Notes under the pieces: model-generated
Told to the model about the DNA's origin: nothing
The model's input: only the letters and a program-made list of their open reading frames with translations
Database searches by the model: none
Made by a program: the position numbers and the translations under genes
Source of the DNA: Leifsonia sp. TF02-11
Lineage (GTDB): Bacteria > Actinomycetota > Actinomycetes > Actinomycetales > Microbacteriaceae
Length of the DNA: 64,000 nt
Assembly (NCBI RefSeq): GCF_017565305.1
Contig: NZ_JAGEKP010000012.1
Coordinates: 17,368-81,367 of the forward strand
Direction of reading: 5' to 3'
Shown: one piece after another, positions 43,182-52,473 of the stretch
Layout: every line of letters starts with the position of its first letter
How positions within the stretch are numbered: position 1 is the first letter of the stretch

Positions 43182-44369
43182 TCAGTGGGGGAGGGGCCGG
43201 GAGGCGACGCCGGGCCCGAGGGTGTGCTGGATGACCATGATGGCCGCGCCGATGGCACCCCCGGTCTCGCCCGAGCGGGACTCGGTGATGGTCAGGTGCT
43301 GGGTGGCGAGCGGCGTCGAGCGCTGGTAGACGACCTCCCGCACCCCCGCCAGCAGCTGCTCGCCGACGCGGGACAGGCTGCCGCCGACGACCACGAGCGA
43401 CGGGTTGAGCATGTTGACGCAGGTCGCGACGACCTCGCCGAGGTCGCGGCCGGCCTGGCGGATCGCCTGGAGGACCTCCGGGTTGCCCGTGCGGGCGAGG
43501 GCCACGACGTCGTCGCTGGTCTCGGCGGGGATTCCCGCGGCCGTGAGCGCGCGGGCGATCGCCGGCCCGCTGGCGAGCGCCTCCAGGTCGGCGTCGCGGG
43601 CGCCGTGGCTCGGCGTCTCGCTGGAGAACGGGACGCGCACGTGGCCGAGGTCGCCCGCCGAGCCCTGGGCGCCGCGCTGCAGACGGCCTCCGCTGATGAT
43701 GCCGGCGCCGATGCCGGTGGCCACCTTGACGAACAGGAGGTCGGATCGGTCGGGCCAGGCGAGCGCATGCTCGCCGAGCGCGAGGAGGTTCACGTCGTTG
43801 TCCACGAGCACGGGGACGTCGAAGACGCGCCGTGCGTAGGCCGGGATGTCGAACCGGTCCCAGCCGGGCATGATCGGCGGGTTGGCCGGAAGCCCTGTCG
43901 AGTGCTCGACCGGCCCCGGCACGCCGATGCCGACGCCGACGAGGTCGGCGAGCGGGCGTCCGGTCGCGGCGAACAGGCGCTGGGCGGCCTCCAGCGCCCA
44001 GTCGAGCACCGGCTCTGGGCCGTCGGAGATGAGCAGCCGCCGGGACTCGCTGGTCGTGATCGTGCCGGCCAGGTCGGCCAGGGCGACCACGCCGTGGGTC
44101 GCGCCGAGGTCGATCGCGACGACCACGCGCGAGTCGGGGTTGAACCGGATCCGCGCGGGAGGCCGCCCTCCCGTCGAGACGTCGTCGCCCGCGGGGGCGA
44201 CCAGGCCGGCGGCGGTCAGAGTGTCGATGCGCACCGCCACCGTCGATCGGGCCAGGCCGGTGATCTCGGCCAGTTGCGCGCGCGTCCGTGGCACGCCGTC
44301 GCGCAGGATCGCCAGGAGGTCCGAGGCGTCCGCAGCGACGATGCCGGGCTCCCGGACGCTGTCGGTCAT
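43182..44369 (-). CDS. ROK family transcriptional regulator
   Basis: 395 residues. N-terminal winged helix ([20 protein letters not shown]) and C-terminal ROK sugar-kinase fold: [44 protein letters not shown]. The canonical zinc-binding CGCRG motif is not evident. Such proteins (XylR/NagC type) repress sugar genes and are released by sugar ligands. It sits between the two arms of the oxidoreductase cluster and is likely their regulator. Confidence 0.92.
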   Translation of the reverse strand: MTDSVREPGIVAADASDLLAILRDGVPRTRAQLAEITGLARSTVAVRIDTLTAAGLVAPAGDDVSTGGRPPARIRFNPDSRVVVAIDLGATHGVVALADLAGTITTSESRRLLISDGPEPVLDWALEAAQRLFAATGRPLADLVGVGIGVPGPVEHSTGLPANPPIMPGWDRFDIPAYARRVFDVPVLVDNDVNLLALGEHALAWPDRSDLLFVKVATGIGAGIISGGRLQRGAQGSAGDLGHVRVPFSSETPSHGARDADLEALASGPAIARALTAAGIPAETSDDVVALARTGNPEVLQAIRQAGRDLGEVVATCVNMLNPSLVVVGGSLSRVGEQLLAGVREVVYQRSTPLATQHLTITESRSGETGGAIGAAIMVIQHTLGPGVASRPLPH

Positions 44370-44433
44370 GCACGTATTGAACCACACCGATCTCCGGCGG
44401 TCCAAAGATCGACGACAACACGTCGACTTTTGA

Positions 44434-44462
44434 TTGACATTCGACAGAAGTGGGGATTGAAT
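44434..44462 (+). promoter_or_regulatory. Promoter of the plus-strand sugar operon
   Basis: TTGACA (44434-44439), 17-bp spacer, TTGAAT (44457-44462). It lies in the divergent region between the ROK regulator and the isomerase gene, so regulator binding here is expected. CGACAACACGTCGAC just upstream could contribute an operator half. Confidence 0.6.
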
Positions 44463-44517
44463 GATCACGGGCGCCGCATCGCGTGTCTCATCCCCCATCT
44501 TTCGACCGAGGAGAACA

Positions 44518-45270
44518 GTGTCGAACTCAAACCTCTCCGTGCAGCTCTACACGGTCCGTGAGCTCCTGACCGAGGACACGGTCGGGACCCTCCGCCGGAT
44601 CGCCGAGATCGGATTCACCCAGGTCGAGCCGTTCGGCCTCCTCGACTTCGCCGACGGCCTCCGTCAGGGCCTCGCCGAGACCGGCCTGACCGCGCCGACG
44701 ACCCACCAGGGCTTCATCGGCCGCGACGACGAGGCCCTCGACACGGTGTTCGCCACCGCAGCCGAGCTCGGCATCCAGACCGTCATCGACCCCTATGTCC
44801 CCGTCGAGCGCTGGCAGACCGCCGCCGACGTCGAGGAGATCGCCGCGCAGCTCAACGCCGCCGCCACGGTCGCCGCGAAGCACGGCGTCCGCGTGGGCTA
44901 CCACAACCACGCCCACGAGGTCGAGAGCACCATCGAGGGTGTCACCGCGCTCGAGTACTTCGCCGGCAAGCTCGACCCGGAGGTCGTGCTCGAGGTCGAT
45001 ACCTACTGGGTGGTCGTCGGCGGCCACAACCCCGTCGACCTGCTCCCGAAGCTCGGCGACCGCGTCGTCGCCCTCCACGTCAAGGACGGCGCCGGCACGA
45101 CGGAGACCAAGGACCAGGTCGCGGTCGGCCAGGGCGCGCTGCCCATCGCCGAGATCATCGCGGCGGCCCCGAACGCCCTCCGCGTGATCGAGCTCGACGA
45201 CTCCCGCGGCGACCGCTTCCAGGCCGTCGCCGACAGCTATGCCTTCCTCACCGCCGAGGCCTTCGCGTGA
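44518..45270 (+). CDS. Sugar phosphate isomerase/epimerase family (xylose isomerase-like TIM barrel)
   Basis: 250 residues from GTG 44518 (GAGGAGA five nt upstream). SVQLYTVRELLTEDT, VEPFGLLDF, VGYHNHAHEVE (metal His/Glu), VVLEVDTYWVV and VALHVKDGAG follow the AP-endonuclease-2/xylose isomerase pattern with metal ligands. Such proteins isomerise sugars or cleave 3-keto-glycosides. First gene of an operon with two oxidoreductases and a second TIM barrel. Confidence 0.9.
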   Translation: MSNSNLSVQLYTVRELLTEDTVGTLRRIAEIGFTQVEPFGLLDFADGLRQGLAETGLTAPTTHQGFIGRDDEALDTVFATAAELGIQTVIDPYVPVERWQTAADVEEIAAQLNAAATVAAKHGVRVGYHNHAHEVESTIEGVTALEYFAGKLDPEVVLEVDTYWVVVGGHNPVDLLPKLGDRVVALHVKDGAGTTETKDQVAVGQGALPIAEIIAAAPNALRVIELDDSRGDRFQAVADSYAFLTAEAFA

Positions 45271-46364
45271 CCGGCGGAAAGGTCGGCGTCGGTCTCATCG
45301 GAGCCGGCGTCATCAGCAACCAGTACCTCGAGAACCTCACCGCGTTCCCCGACCTCGATGTGCGCTTCGTCGCCGACATCGACCTGGAGCGCGCGAAGGC
45401 CCAGGCCGACAAGTACGGCGTCCCCGCCTCCGGCACCGTGGAGGAGCTGCTCGCCGACGACGCGATCGAGATCGTCGTCAACCTCACCATCCCCAAGGTG
45501 CACGTGGAGGTCGCTTTGCAGGCGCTCGCCGCGGGCAAGCACGTGTGGAGCGAGAAGCCCTTCGCGCTCGACCGCGCCAGCGGCGTGCAGCTGCTGGAGG
45601 CCGCCCACGAGAAGGGCCTGCGGGTCGCCACGGCGCCCGACACCTTCCTCGGCGCCGGCATCCAGTCGGCCAGGCGCCTGGTCGAGAGCGGCGCCATCGG
45701 CGCCCCGCTCACCGCGCTCACCCTGCTGCAGAGCCCCGGCCCCGAGTCGTGGCACCCGAACCCGGACTTCCTGTTCCAGGAGGGCGCCGGCCCGCTGTTC
45801 GACATCGGCCCGTACTACCTCACCGCCCTGGTGCAGCTGTTCGGACCGGTCAAGCGTGTGAGTGCCGTGGCCTCCAAAGCGAAGGAGTCGCGTGTGATCG
45901 GTTCCGGCCCCCGCGCCGGGGAGTCGTTCGCGGTGACGGTGCCCACGCACGTCAGCGCGCTCTACGAGTTCGAGAGCGGCCAGACCGCGCAGTCGATCTT
46001 CAGCTTCGACTCCAAGCTCGGCCGCACCCAGTTCGAGGTCGCCGGCCTCGAGGCGACGCTCGTCGTGCCCGACCCCAACACCTTCGAGGGCGACCTCCTG
46101 GTGCACGGAGCCGAGGGCGTCGAGACGCTGCCGTCGACCGGCACGACCAGCACCCGGGGTATCGGCGTCGTCGAGCTGGCCCGCGCCATCCGCGCCGGCG
46201 TGCCGGAGCGCGCGTCGGGCGAGCAGGCGTTCCACGTTCTCGACGTGATGGTGGCGACGATCGAGGCCGGTGAGTCCGGCGTCCCCGTCGAGGTGACGAG
46301 CACGCTCCAGGTCGCTCCCGCCCTCCCCGAGGACTGGGACCCGCGCGCCTCGACGCTGGCCTGA
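45267..46364 (+). CDS. Gfo/Idh/MocA family oxidoreductase
   Basis: 365 residues. GVGLIGAGVISNQYLENLTA, VVNLTIPKVHVEVALQALAA, VWSEKPFALD and GAGPLFDIGPYYLTALVQLF. GTGA overlap with the upstream isomerase-like gene indicates coupling. Probably dehydrogenates a sugar substrate which the TIM-barrel enzymes then isomerise or cleave. Confidence 0.92.
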   Translation: MTGGKVGVGLIGAGVISNQYLENLTAFPDLDVRFVADIDLERAKAQADKYGVPASGTVEELLADDAIEIVVNLTIPKVHVEVALQALAAGKHVWSEKPFALDRASGVQLLEAAHEKGLRVATAPDTFLGAGIQSARRLVESGAIGAPLTALTLLQSPGPESWHPNPDFLFQEGAGPLFDIGPYYLTALVQLFGPVKRVSAVASKAKESRVIGSGPRAGESFAVTVPTHVSALYEFESGQTAQSIFSFDSKLGRTQFEVAGLEATLVVPDPNTFEGDLLVHGAEGVETLPSTGTTSTRGIGVVELARAIRAGVPERASGEQAFHVLDVMVATIEAGESGVPVEVTSTLQVAPALPEDWDPRASTLA

Positions 46365-46403
46365 CAGCCCGGCGCGTGACCCTGGGCGCCTGGCGCGGAG
46401 ACG

Positions 46404-47561
46404 ATGACGGACGACGAACGGAGAAGTGTGAGCGGCAGTGAGTCGGGCGGATTGAGCCGACGGGACGAGAGCACGGCGGGATCGCGGCTGCGCGTCGCGA
46501 TCGTCGGCGGCGGATTCATGGCGGAGGTGCACTCGCGTGCCGCGCGCGCCGCGCGCGCCGAGTTGGCGGGAATCGTCTCGTCGACGCCCGAGCGCTCGGC
46601 GGCCGCAGCAGAACGCCTCGGCATCGGCCGCGCCTACGACTCGCTCGAGCAGCTGCTCGACGACGACTCGATCGACGTCGTGCACGTCACGACGCCGAAC
46701 GCGCTGCACGCGTCACAGGCTGCCGCGGTGCTGGCCTCGGGCAAGGACGTCGTCTGCGAGAAGCCGCTGGCGACCACGGTGCCCGATGCGGAGGCGCTCG
46801 TGGCCGCCGCGTCCGGACGCACAGCGACGGTTCCGTTCGTGTACCGGTTCCACCCGCTCGTGCGGGAGGCTCGGTCACGGTTCGCCTCCGGCGCCGCCGG
46901 TCGGGTGCTCACCGTGAACGCCTCGTACCTGCAGGACTGGCTGCTCGCCGCCGGCGACGACAACTGGCGCGTCGACTCCGAGCAGGGCGGACGTTCGCGT
47001 GCCTTCGCGGACATCGGTTCGCACCTCGTCGACCTCGTCGAGTTCGTCAGCGGCGACCGTGTCACCCGCCTGTCCGCGACGAAGCGCACTGTCTTCGCCG
47101 AGCGCGCCGCACACGCCGGCATCACGACCGAGGATGCCGCGGCCGTCGTCATCGAGACCGCGTCCGGCGCCATCGGCACTCTGCTGGTCTCGCAGGTGGC
47201 GCCCGGCCGCAAGAACCGGCTGTGGCTGGAGATCGCGGGCAGCGCCGAGAGCGTGGCCTTCGACCAGGAGCAGCCGGAGACGCTGTGGGTCGGCCGGCGT
47301 GCCGGGAGCCTCCTGGTGCCCCGCGACGCCGACCAGCTGAGCGCCGACGCCGCGCGCCTGTGCGTGGTGCCGTCGGGACACCCGCAGGGCTACCAGGACG
47401 CGTTCAACGCGTTCGTAGCCGACAGCTATGCCGCCGTCGCCGGCGAGAGCCCCGACGGCCTGCCGCGCTTCGAGGACGGCCTGCGCGCCGTCCGGATCAC
47501 CGACGCCGTGATCGACTCGGCCGAGTCGGGCACCTGGATCGAGATGGGAACCACTTCATGA
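46404..47561 (+). CDS. Gfo/Idh/MocA family oxidoreductase
   Basis: 385 residues. RVAIVGGGFMAEVHSRAARA, VVHVTTPNALHASQAAAVLA, VVCEKPLATTVPDA and AFADIGSHLVDLVEFVSG. ATG 46404 chosen; GTG 46428 is an alternative with an upstream GGAG. The stop overlaps the next start by 4 bp. Fourth paralogue in the cluster; distinct enough from the others to act on a different substrate or step. Confidence 0.92.
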   Translation: MTDDERRSVSGSESGGLSRRDESTAGSRLRVAIVGGGFMAEVHSRAARAARAELAGIVSSTPERSAAAAERLGIGRAYDSLEQLLDDDSIDVVHVTTPNALHASQAAAVLASGKDVVCEKPLATTVPDAEALVAAASGRTATVPFVYRFHPLVREARSRFASGAAGRVLTVNASYLQDWLLAAGDDNWRVDSEQGGRSRAFADIGSHLVDLVEFVSGDRVTRLSATKRTVFAERAAHAGITTEDAAAVVIETASGAIGTLLVSQVAPGRKNRLWLEIAGSAESVAFDQEQPETLWVGRRAGSLLVPRDADQLSADAARLCVVPSGHPQGYQDAFNAFVADSYAAVAGESPDGLPRFEDGLRAVRITDAVIDSAESGTWIEMGTTS

Positions 47562-48586
47562 CTGATGTCGAGTCGGGTCGCACGCACCCGGTCACCCTGT
47601 TCACCGGCCAGTGGGCCGACCTGACACTCGAGGAGGTGGCGAAGCACGCCTCCGAGTGGGGCTACGACGGCCTGGAGATCGCCTGCTCCGGCGAGCACCT
47701 CGACGTCTGGCGCGCCGCAGAGGACGACGCCTACCTGCAAGGTCGCCTCGACATCCTCGACAAGTACGGCCAGAAGGTCTGGGCGATCTCGAACCACCTC
47801 AAGGGCCAGGCGGTCTGCGACGACCCGATCGACTTCCGCCACCAGGCGATCGTCGGCTCGAAGGTGTGGGGCGACGGCGACCCGGAGGGCGTGCGCCAGC
47901 GCGCCGCGGAGGAGCTGAAGCTGACCGCGAAGGTCGCCCGCAAGCTCGGCGTCGACACCGTCGTGGGCTTCACCGGCTCCAGCATCTGGCCGTACGTGGC
48001 CCAGTTCCCGCCGGTGCCGGCCTCCGTCATCGACGCCGGCTACCAGGACTTCGCCGACCGCTGGAACCCGATCCTCGACGTGTTCGACGGTGAGGGCGTG
48101 CGGTTCGCGCACGAGGTGCACCCCTCCGAGATCGCGTACGACTACTGGACGAGCGTGCGCTCGCTGGAGGCCATCGACCACCGCGAGGCGTTCGGCTTCA
48201 ACTGGGACCCATCGCACATGATGTGGCAGGACATCGACCCGGTCGGCTTCATCGTGGACTTCAAGGACCGCATCTACCATGTGGACTGCAAGGACACGCG
48301 ACTGCGCCCGAAGAACGGCCGCGCCGGCGTGCTCGGCTCGCACCTGCCCTGGGGCGACCCGCGCCGCGGCTGGGACTTCGTCTCGACCGGGCACGGCGAC
48401 GTGCCCTGGGAGGACTCGTTCCGCGCACTGGAGTCGATCGGTTACACCGGCCCGATCTCCGTCGAGTGGGAGGACGCCGGCATGGACCGCCTGCACGGTG
48501 CGGCGGAGGCCGTCGGGTTCATCCGCTCGCTGCTCTGGAAGCTCCCGACCGCCTCGTTCGACGCGGCCTTCAGCAACCAGGACTGA
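47558..48586 (+). CDS. Sugar phosphate isomerase/epimerase family, second TIM barrel
   Basis: 342 residues. TLEEVAKHASEWGYDGLEIA, VGFTGSSIWPYV, VRFAHEVHPSEIAYD, FGFNWDPSHMMWQDIDPV and RIYHVDCKDTRLRP give the metal-binding TIM barrel. Longer than the 44518 protein and closer to the isomerase/epimerase clade paired with Gfo/Idh/MocA enzymes in glycoside or inositol degradation. Last gene of the operon. Confidence 0.92.
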   Translation: MTDVESGRTHPVTLFTGQWADLTLEEVAKHASEWGYDGLEIACSGEHLDVWRAAEDDAYLQGRLDILDKYGQKVWAISNHLKGQAVCDDPIDFRHQAIVGSKVWGDGDPEGVRQRAAEELKLTAKVARKLGVDTVVGFTGSSIWPYVAQFPPVPASVIDAGYQDFADRWNPILDVFDGEGVRFAHEVHPSEIAYDYWTSVRSLEAIDHREAFGFNWDPSHMMWQDIDPVGFIVDFKDRIYHVDCKDTRLRPKNGRAGVLGSHLPWGDPRRGWDFVSTGHGDVPWEDSFRALESIGYTGPISVEWEDAGMDRLHGAAEAVGFIRSLLWKLPTASFDAAFSNQD

Positions 48587-48589
48587 ACG

Positions 48590-49258
48590 TCAGAGAGCCG
48601 GCCGGTGCCCGTCGCCGGCCGGTTCGACGCTGTCGACAGCCGGTTCGCGCCGAGACCGCTTGTCGAGCACGTAGGCGCGGATCCCCGCAGCGATCGAGGC
48701 CAGGATGACGACGCCGGCCACGACGTACGCGACCGGCCGGACGCTCGGGTTCACCGCTGCGAAATATCCGATCACCGTGATGAGCACGCCCCAGCTGAGC
48801 GCGCCGACCACGTTCGCGGTGAAGAAGCGCCAGTACTTCATGGCGCTGATCCCGGCGATCGGCGGGATGAAGACGCGGCCCCAGGGGATGTACCGGCTGA
48901 TCACCACCGACCACCAGCCGAACAGTTCGTAGAACCGCTCTGCCCGTCTCACGCCGGCCTGCACCCAGCGGCCGCCGCGCCGAGCCAGGTACGGCCGACC
49001 CAGCCGGCGGCCGAGCCAGAACCCGACCTGGTCGCCCAGCACCGCGGCGATGCCCACGCCGATCGCGAGCACCCAGATCGAGAGCTCGGAGTGCGTGCCG
49101 GTGAGCAGGCCGGCCGCGAACAGCAGCGAGTCGCCGGTGATGAACGGGATGAACACGCCGACGAACAGTGCCGTGCCGGCGAAGACCAGACCCCACACCG
49201 CGAGGTAGAAGACGATCGGACCCACGTCTGCGAGCAGGTCCGTGAGGTCGTGGGTCAT
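48590..49258 (-). CDS. DedA family membrane protein
   Basis: 222 residues. GVFIPFITGDSLLFAAGLLT, GDQVGFWLGRRLGRP and the RYIPWGRVFIPPIAGISAM motif define a DedA/VTT protein with re-entrant loops. Family members flip or recycle polyprenyl phosphates or phospholipids. ATG 49258 with GAAG upstream. Convergent with the sugar operon (3 bp gap). Confidence 0.93.
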   Translation of the reverse strand: MTHDLTDLLADVGPIVFYLAVWGLVFAGTALFVGVFIPFITGDSLLFAAGLLTGTHSELSIWVLAIGVGIAAVLGDQVGFWLGRRLGRPYLARRGGRWVQAGVRRAERFYELFGWWSVVISRYIPWGRVFIPPIAGISAMKYWRFFTANVVGALSWGVLITVIGYFAAVNPSVRPVAYVVAGVVILASIAAGIRAYVLDKRSRREPAVDSVEPAGDGHRPAL

Positions 49259-49313
49259 GCTTCGAGGGTATCGGGCCGCGCTGTGTCGCAGCCGCGCGCA
49301 CTAGGCTCGCCGC

Positions 49314-49901
49314 GTGGAGACTATCCGGGGCGAGGACTGGTACGGACGCGACATCGACGGCGTCGAGTTCGACGGGACGGAGTTCGTCGACGTCGACATG
49401 ACCGAACTGCGGTCGACGGGTGCCACCTTCACCGGCTGCACGTTCCGCAGCGTGCGGTTCAACGTCGGCGAACACACCGACAGCGCGTTCGTGAACTGCA
49501 CGTTCATCGGGTGCAACTTCTTCGACGCGACGTTCCTGCGCTGCAAGCTCACCGGAAGCAGCTTCACCGGCTGCGACTTCGCCCTGCTGAAGGTGGAGGG
49601 CGGGAACTGGTCGTTCGTCGATCTCGGCCGCGCCGAGCTGCGCGGGGCGCAGTTCACCGGAGTCAAGCTGCGGGAGGCCGACCTCGGCCGCGCGCGCTGT
49701 CAGGAGACCGTGTTCTCGGGCTGCGACCTGTCGGCGGCGGTGCTCGCCGGCGCCGACTTCTCCGCGGCGAGCCTGGTCGGCAGCGACCTCACCGGCGTCG
49801 AGCCGGCCGAGGTCGGCCTGCGCGGCGCGACCATCGACGTGCGCCAGGCCACGATGCTCGCGGAGGCCGCGGGGATGACCGTGGTCGCGACGCCGAACTG
49901 A
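49314..49901 (+). CDS. Pentapeptide repeat protein
   Basis: 195 residues. Tandem A(D/N)LXX-like repeats run through most of the protein (FTGCTFRSVRF, FVNCTFIGCNF, FTGCDFALLKV, FSGCDLSAAVLAGADFSAAS), with a Cys-rich flavour. The repeats fold as a right-handed beta-helix; some family members mimic DNA and protect gyrase, but function here is open. GTG 49314 lies 6 nt after TAGGCT (49302-49307), a leaderless start. Confidence 0.9.
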   Translation: METIRGEDWYGRDIDGVEFDGTEFVDVDMTELRSTGATFTGCTFRSVRFNVGEHTDSAFVNCTFIGCNFFDATFLRCKLTGSSFTGCDFALLKVEGGNWSFVDLGRAELRGAQFTGVKLREADLGRARCQETVFSGCDLSAAVLAGADFSAASLVGSDLTGVEPAEVGLRGATIDVRQATMLAEAAGMTVVATPN

Positions 49902-49947
49902 CCGCCGCGTCGTCCCCTCCGGAGTCCGCCCGCGACGCGCAGACGAC

Positions 49948-49982
49948 GGCGCCCGCCCCCCGGTGTCGCGGGAGCGGGCGCC
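49948..49982. terminator. Bidirectional-type hairpin between convergent genes
   Basis: GGCGCCCGC (49948-49956) pairs with GCGGGCGCC (49974-49982). It lies between the pentapeptide-repeat gene and the convergent ABC ATPase. No T tract on either side, so terminator activity is uncertain. Confidence 0.5.
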
Positions 49983-50010
49983 GACAGTATCGCGGCTACA
50001 GGGGTCGCCG

Positions 50011-50682
50011 TCAGGCGACCTCCTTCACCTGCCCGTGCTTGATGTGGAGGCGGCGCTGGGCGCGCTTGGCCACCGCGGTGTCGTGGGTGACGACGATGAC
50101 CGTGAGGCCGCGGTCGCGCCAGAGACCTTCGAGGAGGTCCATGATCTCGTCGCGGGTCTCCTCGTCGAGGTTGCCCGTCGGCTCGTCGGCGAGCAGCACG
50201 TCCGGGTTCTTGACCAGGGCGCGGGCGATCGCGACGCGCTGCTGCTGGCCGCCCGACAGTTCCGACGGGAGGTGGCTGCCGCGGTCGGCCAGTCCCACCG
50301 AGGCCAGTGCTTCGGCGGCCCGGCGCTTGCGCTCCTCCGTGCTCACCTTCAGCGGGGCGAGCGCGGTCTCCACGTTCTCCTGCGCGGTGAGCGTCGGGAT
50401 CAGGTTGAAGCCCTGGAAGACGAACCCGATCTCGTTCGCGCGGATGTCGGTCAGCTTGCCGTCGCCGAGCTTCGAGAGACTCGCCGGTCCCAGCTCCACC
50501 GACCCCGAGGTCGGGCGGTCGAGCGCGCCGAGCATCTGCAGCAGCGTCGACTTGCCGCCTCCGGTCGGCCCCTGGATGGCGACGAGCTGGCCGTCCGGGA
50601 TCTCCAGGGTGACGTCGTTGAGGGCGATCACCTCGCGCTTGGACTGGGTGTACTTCTTGGTGACGTTCGTGAGGGTGTACAC
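50011..50682 (-). CDS. ABC transporter ATP-binding protein (MacB/LolD-type)
   Basis: 223 residues. Walker A GPTGGGKST, Q-loop VFQGFNLIPTLTAQENV, signature LSGGQQQRV, Walker B VLLADEPTGNLDE, H-loop VVTHD. GTG start with AAGGAG upstream. Lies 24 bp after the permease gene with which it forms an exporter; regulated in concert with the divergent two-component system by context. Confidence 0.93.
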   Translation of the reverse strand: MYTLTNVTKKYTQSKREVIALNDVTLEIPDGQLVAIQGPTGGGKSTLLQMLGALDRPTSGSVELGPASLSKLGDGKLTDIRANEIGFVFQGFNLIPTLTAQENVETALAPLKVSTEERKRRAAEALASVGLADRGSHLPSELSGGQQQRVAIARALVKNPDVLLADEPTGNLDEETRDEIMDLLEGLWRDRGLTVIVVTHDTAVAKRAQRRLHIKHGQVKEVA

Positions 50683-50706
50683 GATGGCTCCTTCTGATGG
50701 CGCCGG

Positions 50707-52269
50707 TCAGGCGACCGAGCGCAGGGCTGCGGCGGGACGGAGACGGGAGGCGCGCCAGCCGCCGATCGCACCGGCGATCAGTCCGCCGAGGATGGCGAGG
50801 GCGACGGCGCCGACGATGATCCACACGGTCACCGGGGCGTGCAACGCGATGTCGGCCGTCGTGCTGGTGGCCGCCCGGCGGAAGCCGCCGAACGCGCCGT
50901 TGCCTCCTCCGAAGCCGCCGCCCCCGCCGAAGCCGCCACCGGTTTCGCTGCCGCCGGTCCCCGCCGCACCGGCCGCGCCGGTCCGACCGGCAGCATTGGC
51001 GAAGCCGGAGCCGATGCTGCCGGTCAGAGTCGGGGAGATGACGTTGACGACGAACACACCGATCAGTCCCACCGCGACGCCGATCACGCCGCCGATGAGG
51101 CCCTGCACGATCGACTCGCCGGCGACCTGACCGGTGATGCGGCGGTTCGACCAGCCGATCGCCTTCAGGGTGCCGAACTCGCGGGTCCGGCGGGTGACGC
51201 CGGAGATGGTGAACAGGATCGCGATGAGGAACGCCGCCGCGAGCACGATCACCGACAGCCAGGTGCCGAGGTTCGAGATCAGCTGGCCGGCGCTTCCGAG
51301 CGAGCCGGACACGCTCGAGGCCAGGTCGGCCTGCGTGCTGACGGTCGCGCCGGGCAGCGCCTTGGTCAGGTCGGTCTTGATCTGGTCGATGTCGCTGGAC
51401 GACGCGGCCGTGATGTAGACCGACGAGATCTTGGCGGTCTGACCCGACAGTGTCTGCGCGACGTCGAGCGGGATGTACGCGTTCGACGCCGTCGTGGAGT
51501 CGGCGCCGGTCGCCGAGACGATCCCGATGACCTTGAACGCGGTTCCCCCGATCGTGACCGTGTCGCCGACGGCCTTGCTCGCGCTCTTCGCATAGGCGGC
51601 GTCGAGGACGACGACGTCAGCGCCCTTGTCGGAGGCGGTGAAGGCACGTCCGCTCGACAGCGTGACCGACGACAGCGGTCCGACGGACTTGCCCGCCGGG
51701 TCGAGGCCCATCACCGAGAAGGAGTCGACCGAGAACGAGCTCCCGCCGGCGCCGTCGGCTCCACCGGTGGGCGGGGGAGTGGTCGCGGCCTGGCTGCCGC
51801 CGGCCTGACGCTGCTCGCGCAACTGCTGGAAGTTCGGGAGCGTGCCGCTGAAGCTGGTGTTGGTCAGCGAAAGGACGGCTGCGGCGGCCTGCACGTTGGC
51901 GACCTTCTTGGCCGTGGTCAGCGTGGACGCGTCCATCACCGTGGCCCCGCGGGTGGGCTCCAGGCGGGACGTGTTGATCTGGCGGCCGCTGCCGGTGTCG
52001 GTCCCCGCGCCCGCGCCGAAGTCGAACCGGGGGCCTCCGCCCTGCGCCTGCTGGGTCGTCGCGTTCTGCGCCGTCGCCGGCTGGGAGACGGTGATGTCCG
52101 TCCCGACCCCGTAGACGGACTGCAGGACGCTGGCCTGTGCGTCCTTGACGCCGGCGGAGACTGCGTTGACGATGATGACGAGTGCGATCGCGAGGGCCAT
52201 GCCGATCGCGATGATGACCGTCTGCTTGCGGCGATTGAGGAGCTCGCGCCGCAGATATGTCCCGAACAT
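50707..52269 (-). CDS. ABC transporter permease (MacB/FtsX-type)
   Basis: 520 residues. N-terminal helix (VIIAIGMALAIALVIIVNAV), a MacB-type periplasmic-core domain (about 45-330), then FtsX helices with the coupling loop TRRTREFGTLKAIGWSNRRI. Between the last helices lies a low-complexity Gly-rich insert (GGGFGGGGGFGGGNGAFGG). Export substrate unknown. Divergent from the response regulator across 204 bp. Confidence 0.92.
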   Translation of the reverse strand: MFGTYLRRELLNRRKQTVIIAIGMALAIALVIIVNAVSAGVKDAQASVLQSVYGVGTDITVSQPATAQNATTQQAQGGGPRFDFGAGAGTDTGSGRQINTSRLEPTRGATVMDASTLTTAKKVANVQAAAAVLSLTNTSFSGTLPNFQQLREQRQAGGSQAATTPPPTGGADGAGGSSFSVDSFSVMGLDPAGKSVGPLSSVTLSSGRAFTASDKGADVVVLDAAYAKSASKAVGDTVTIGGTAFKVIGIVSATGADSTTASNAYIPLDVAQTLSGQTAKISSVYITAASSSDIDQIKTDLTKALPGATVSTQADLASSVSGSLGSAGQLISNLGTWLSVIVLAAAFLIAILFTISGVTRRTREFGTLKAIGWSNRRITGQVAGESIVQGLIGGVIGVAVGLIGVFVVNVISPTLTGSIGSGFANAAGRTGAAGAAGTGGSETGGGFGGGGGFGGGNGAFGGFRRAATSTTADIALHAPVTVWIIVGAVALAILGGLIAGAIGGWRASRLRPAAALRSVA

Positions 52270-52473
52270 TGGCTTCCATATCTCTGGGTCGGAATGAGTG
52301 AGTCAACGGGAACGTAGGGTCGTCGGATTGCGGTGCTCTATGGCGAAGCTATGGATTGGCCCAGTGCCCGGCTGAAGAAGCACACACGCAGTTCGGCCAC
52401 GGGACGCATCCTTCTCAGACGCTCCATAGGTTTCACAAAGACACCGTCAAGTCCGCTCCTCATAATGGGAAAG

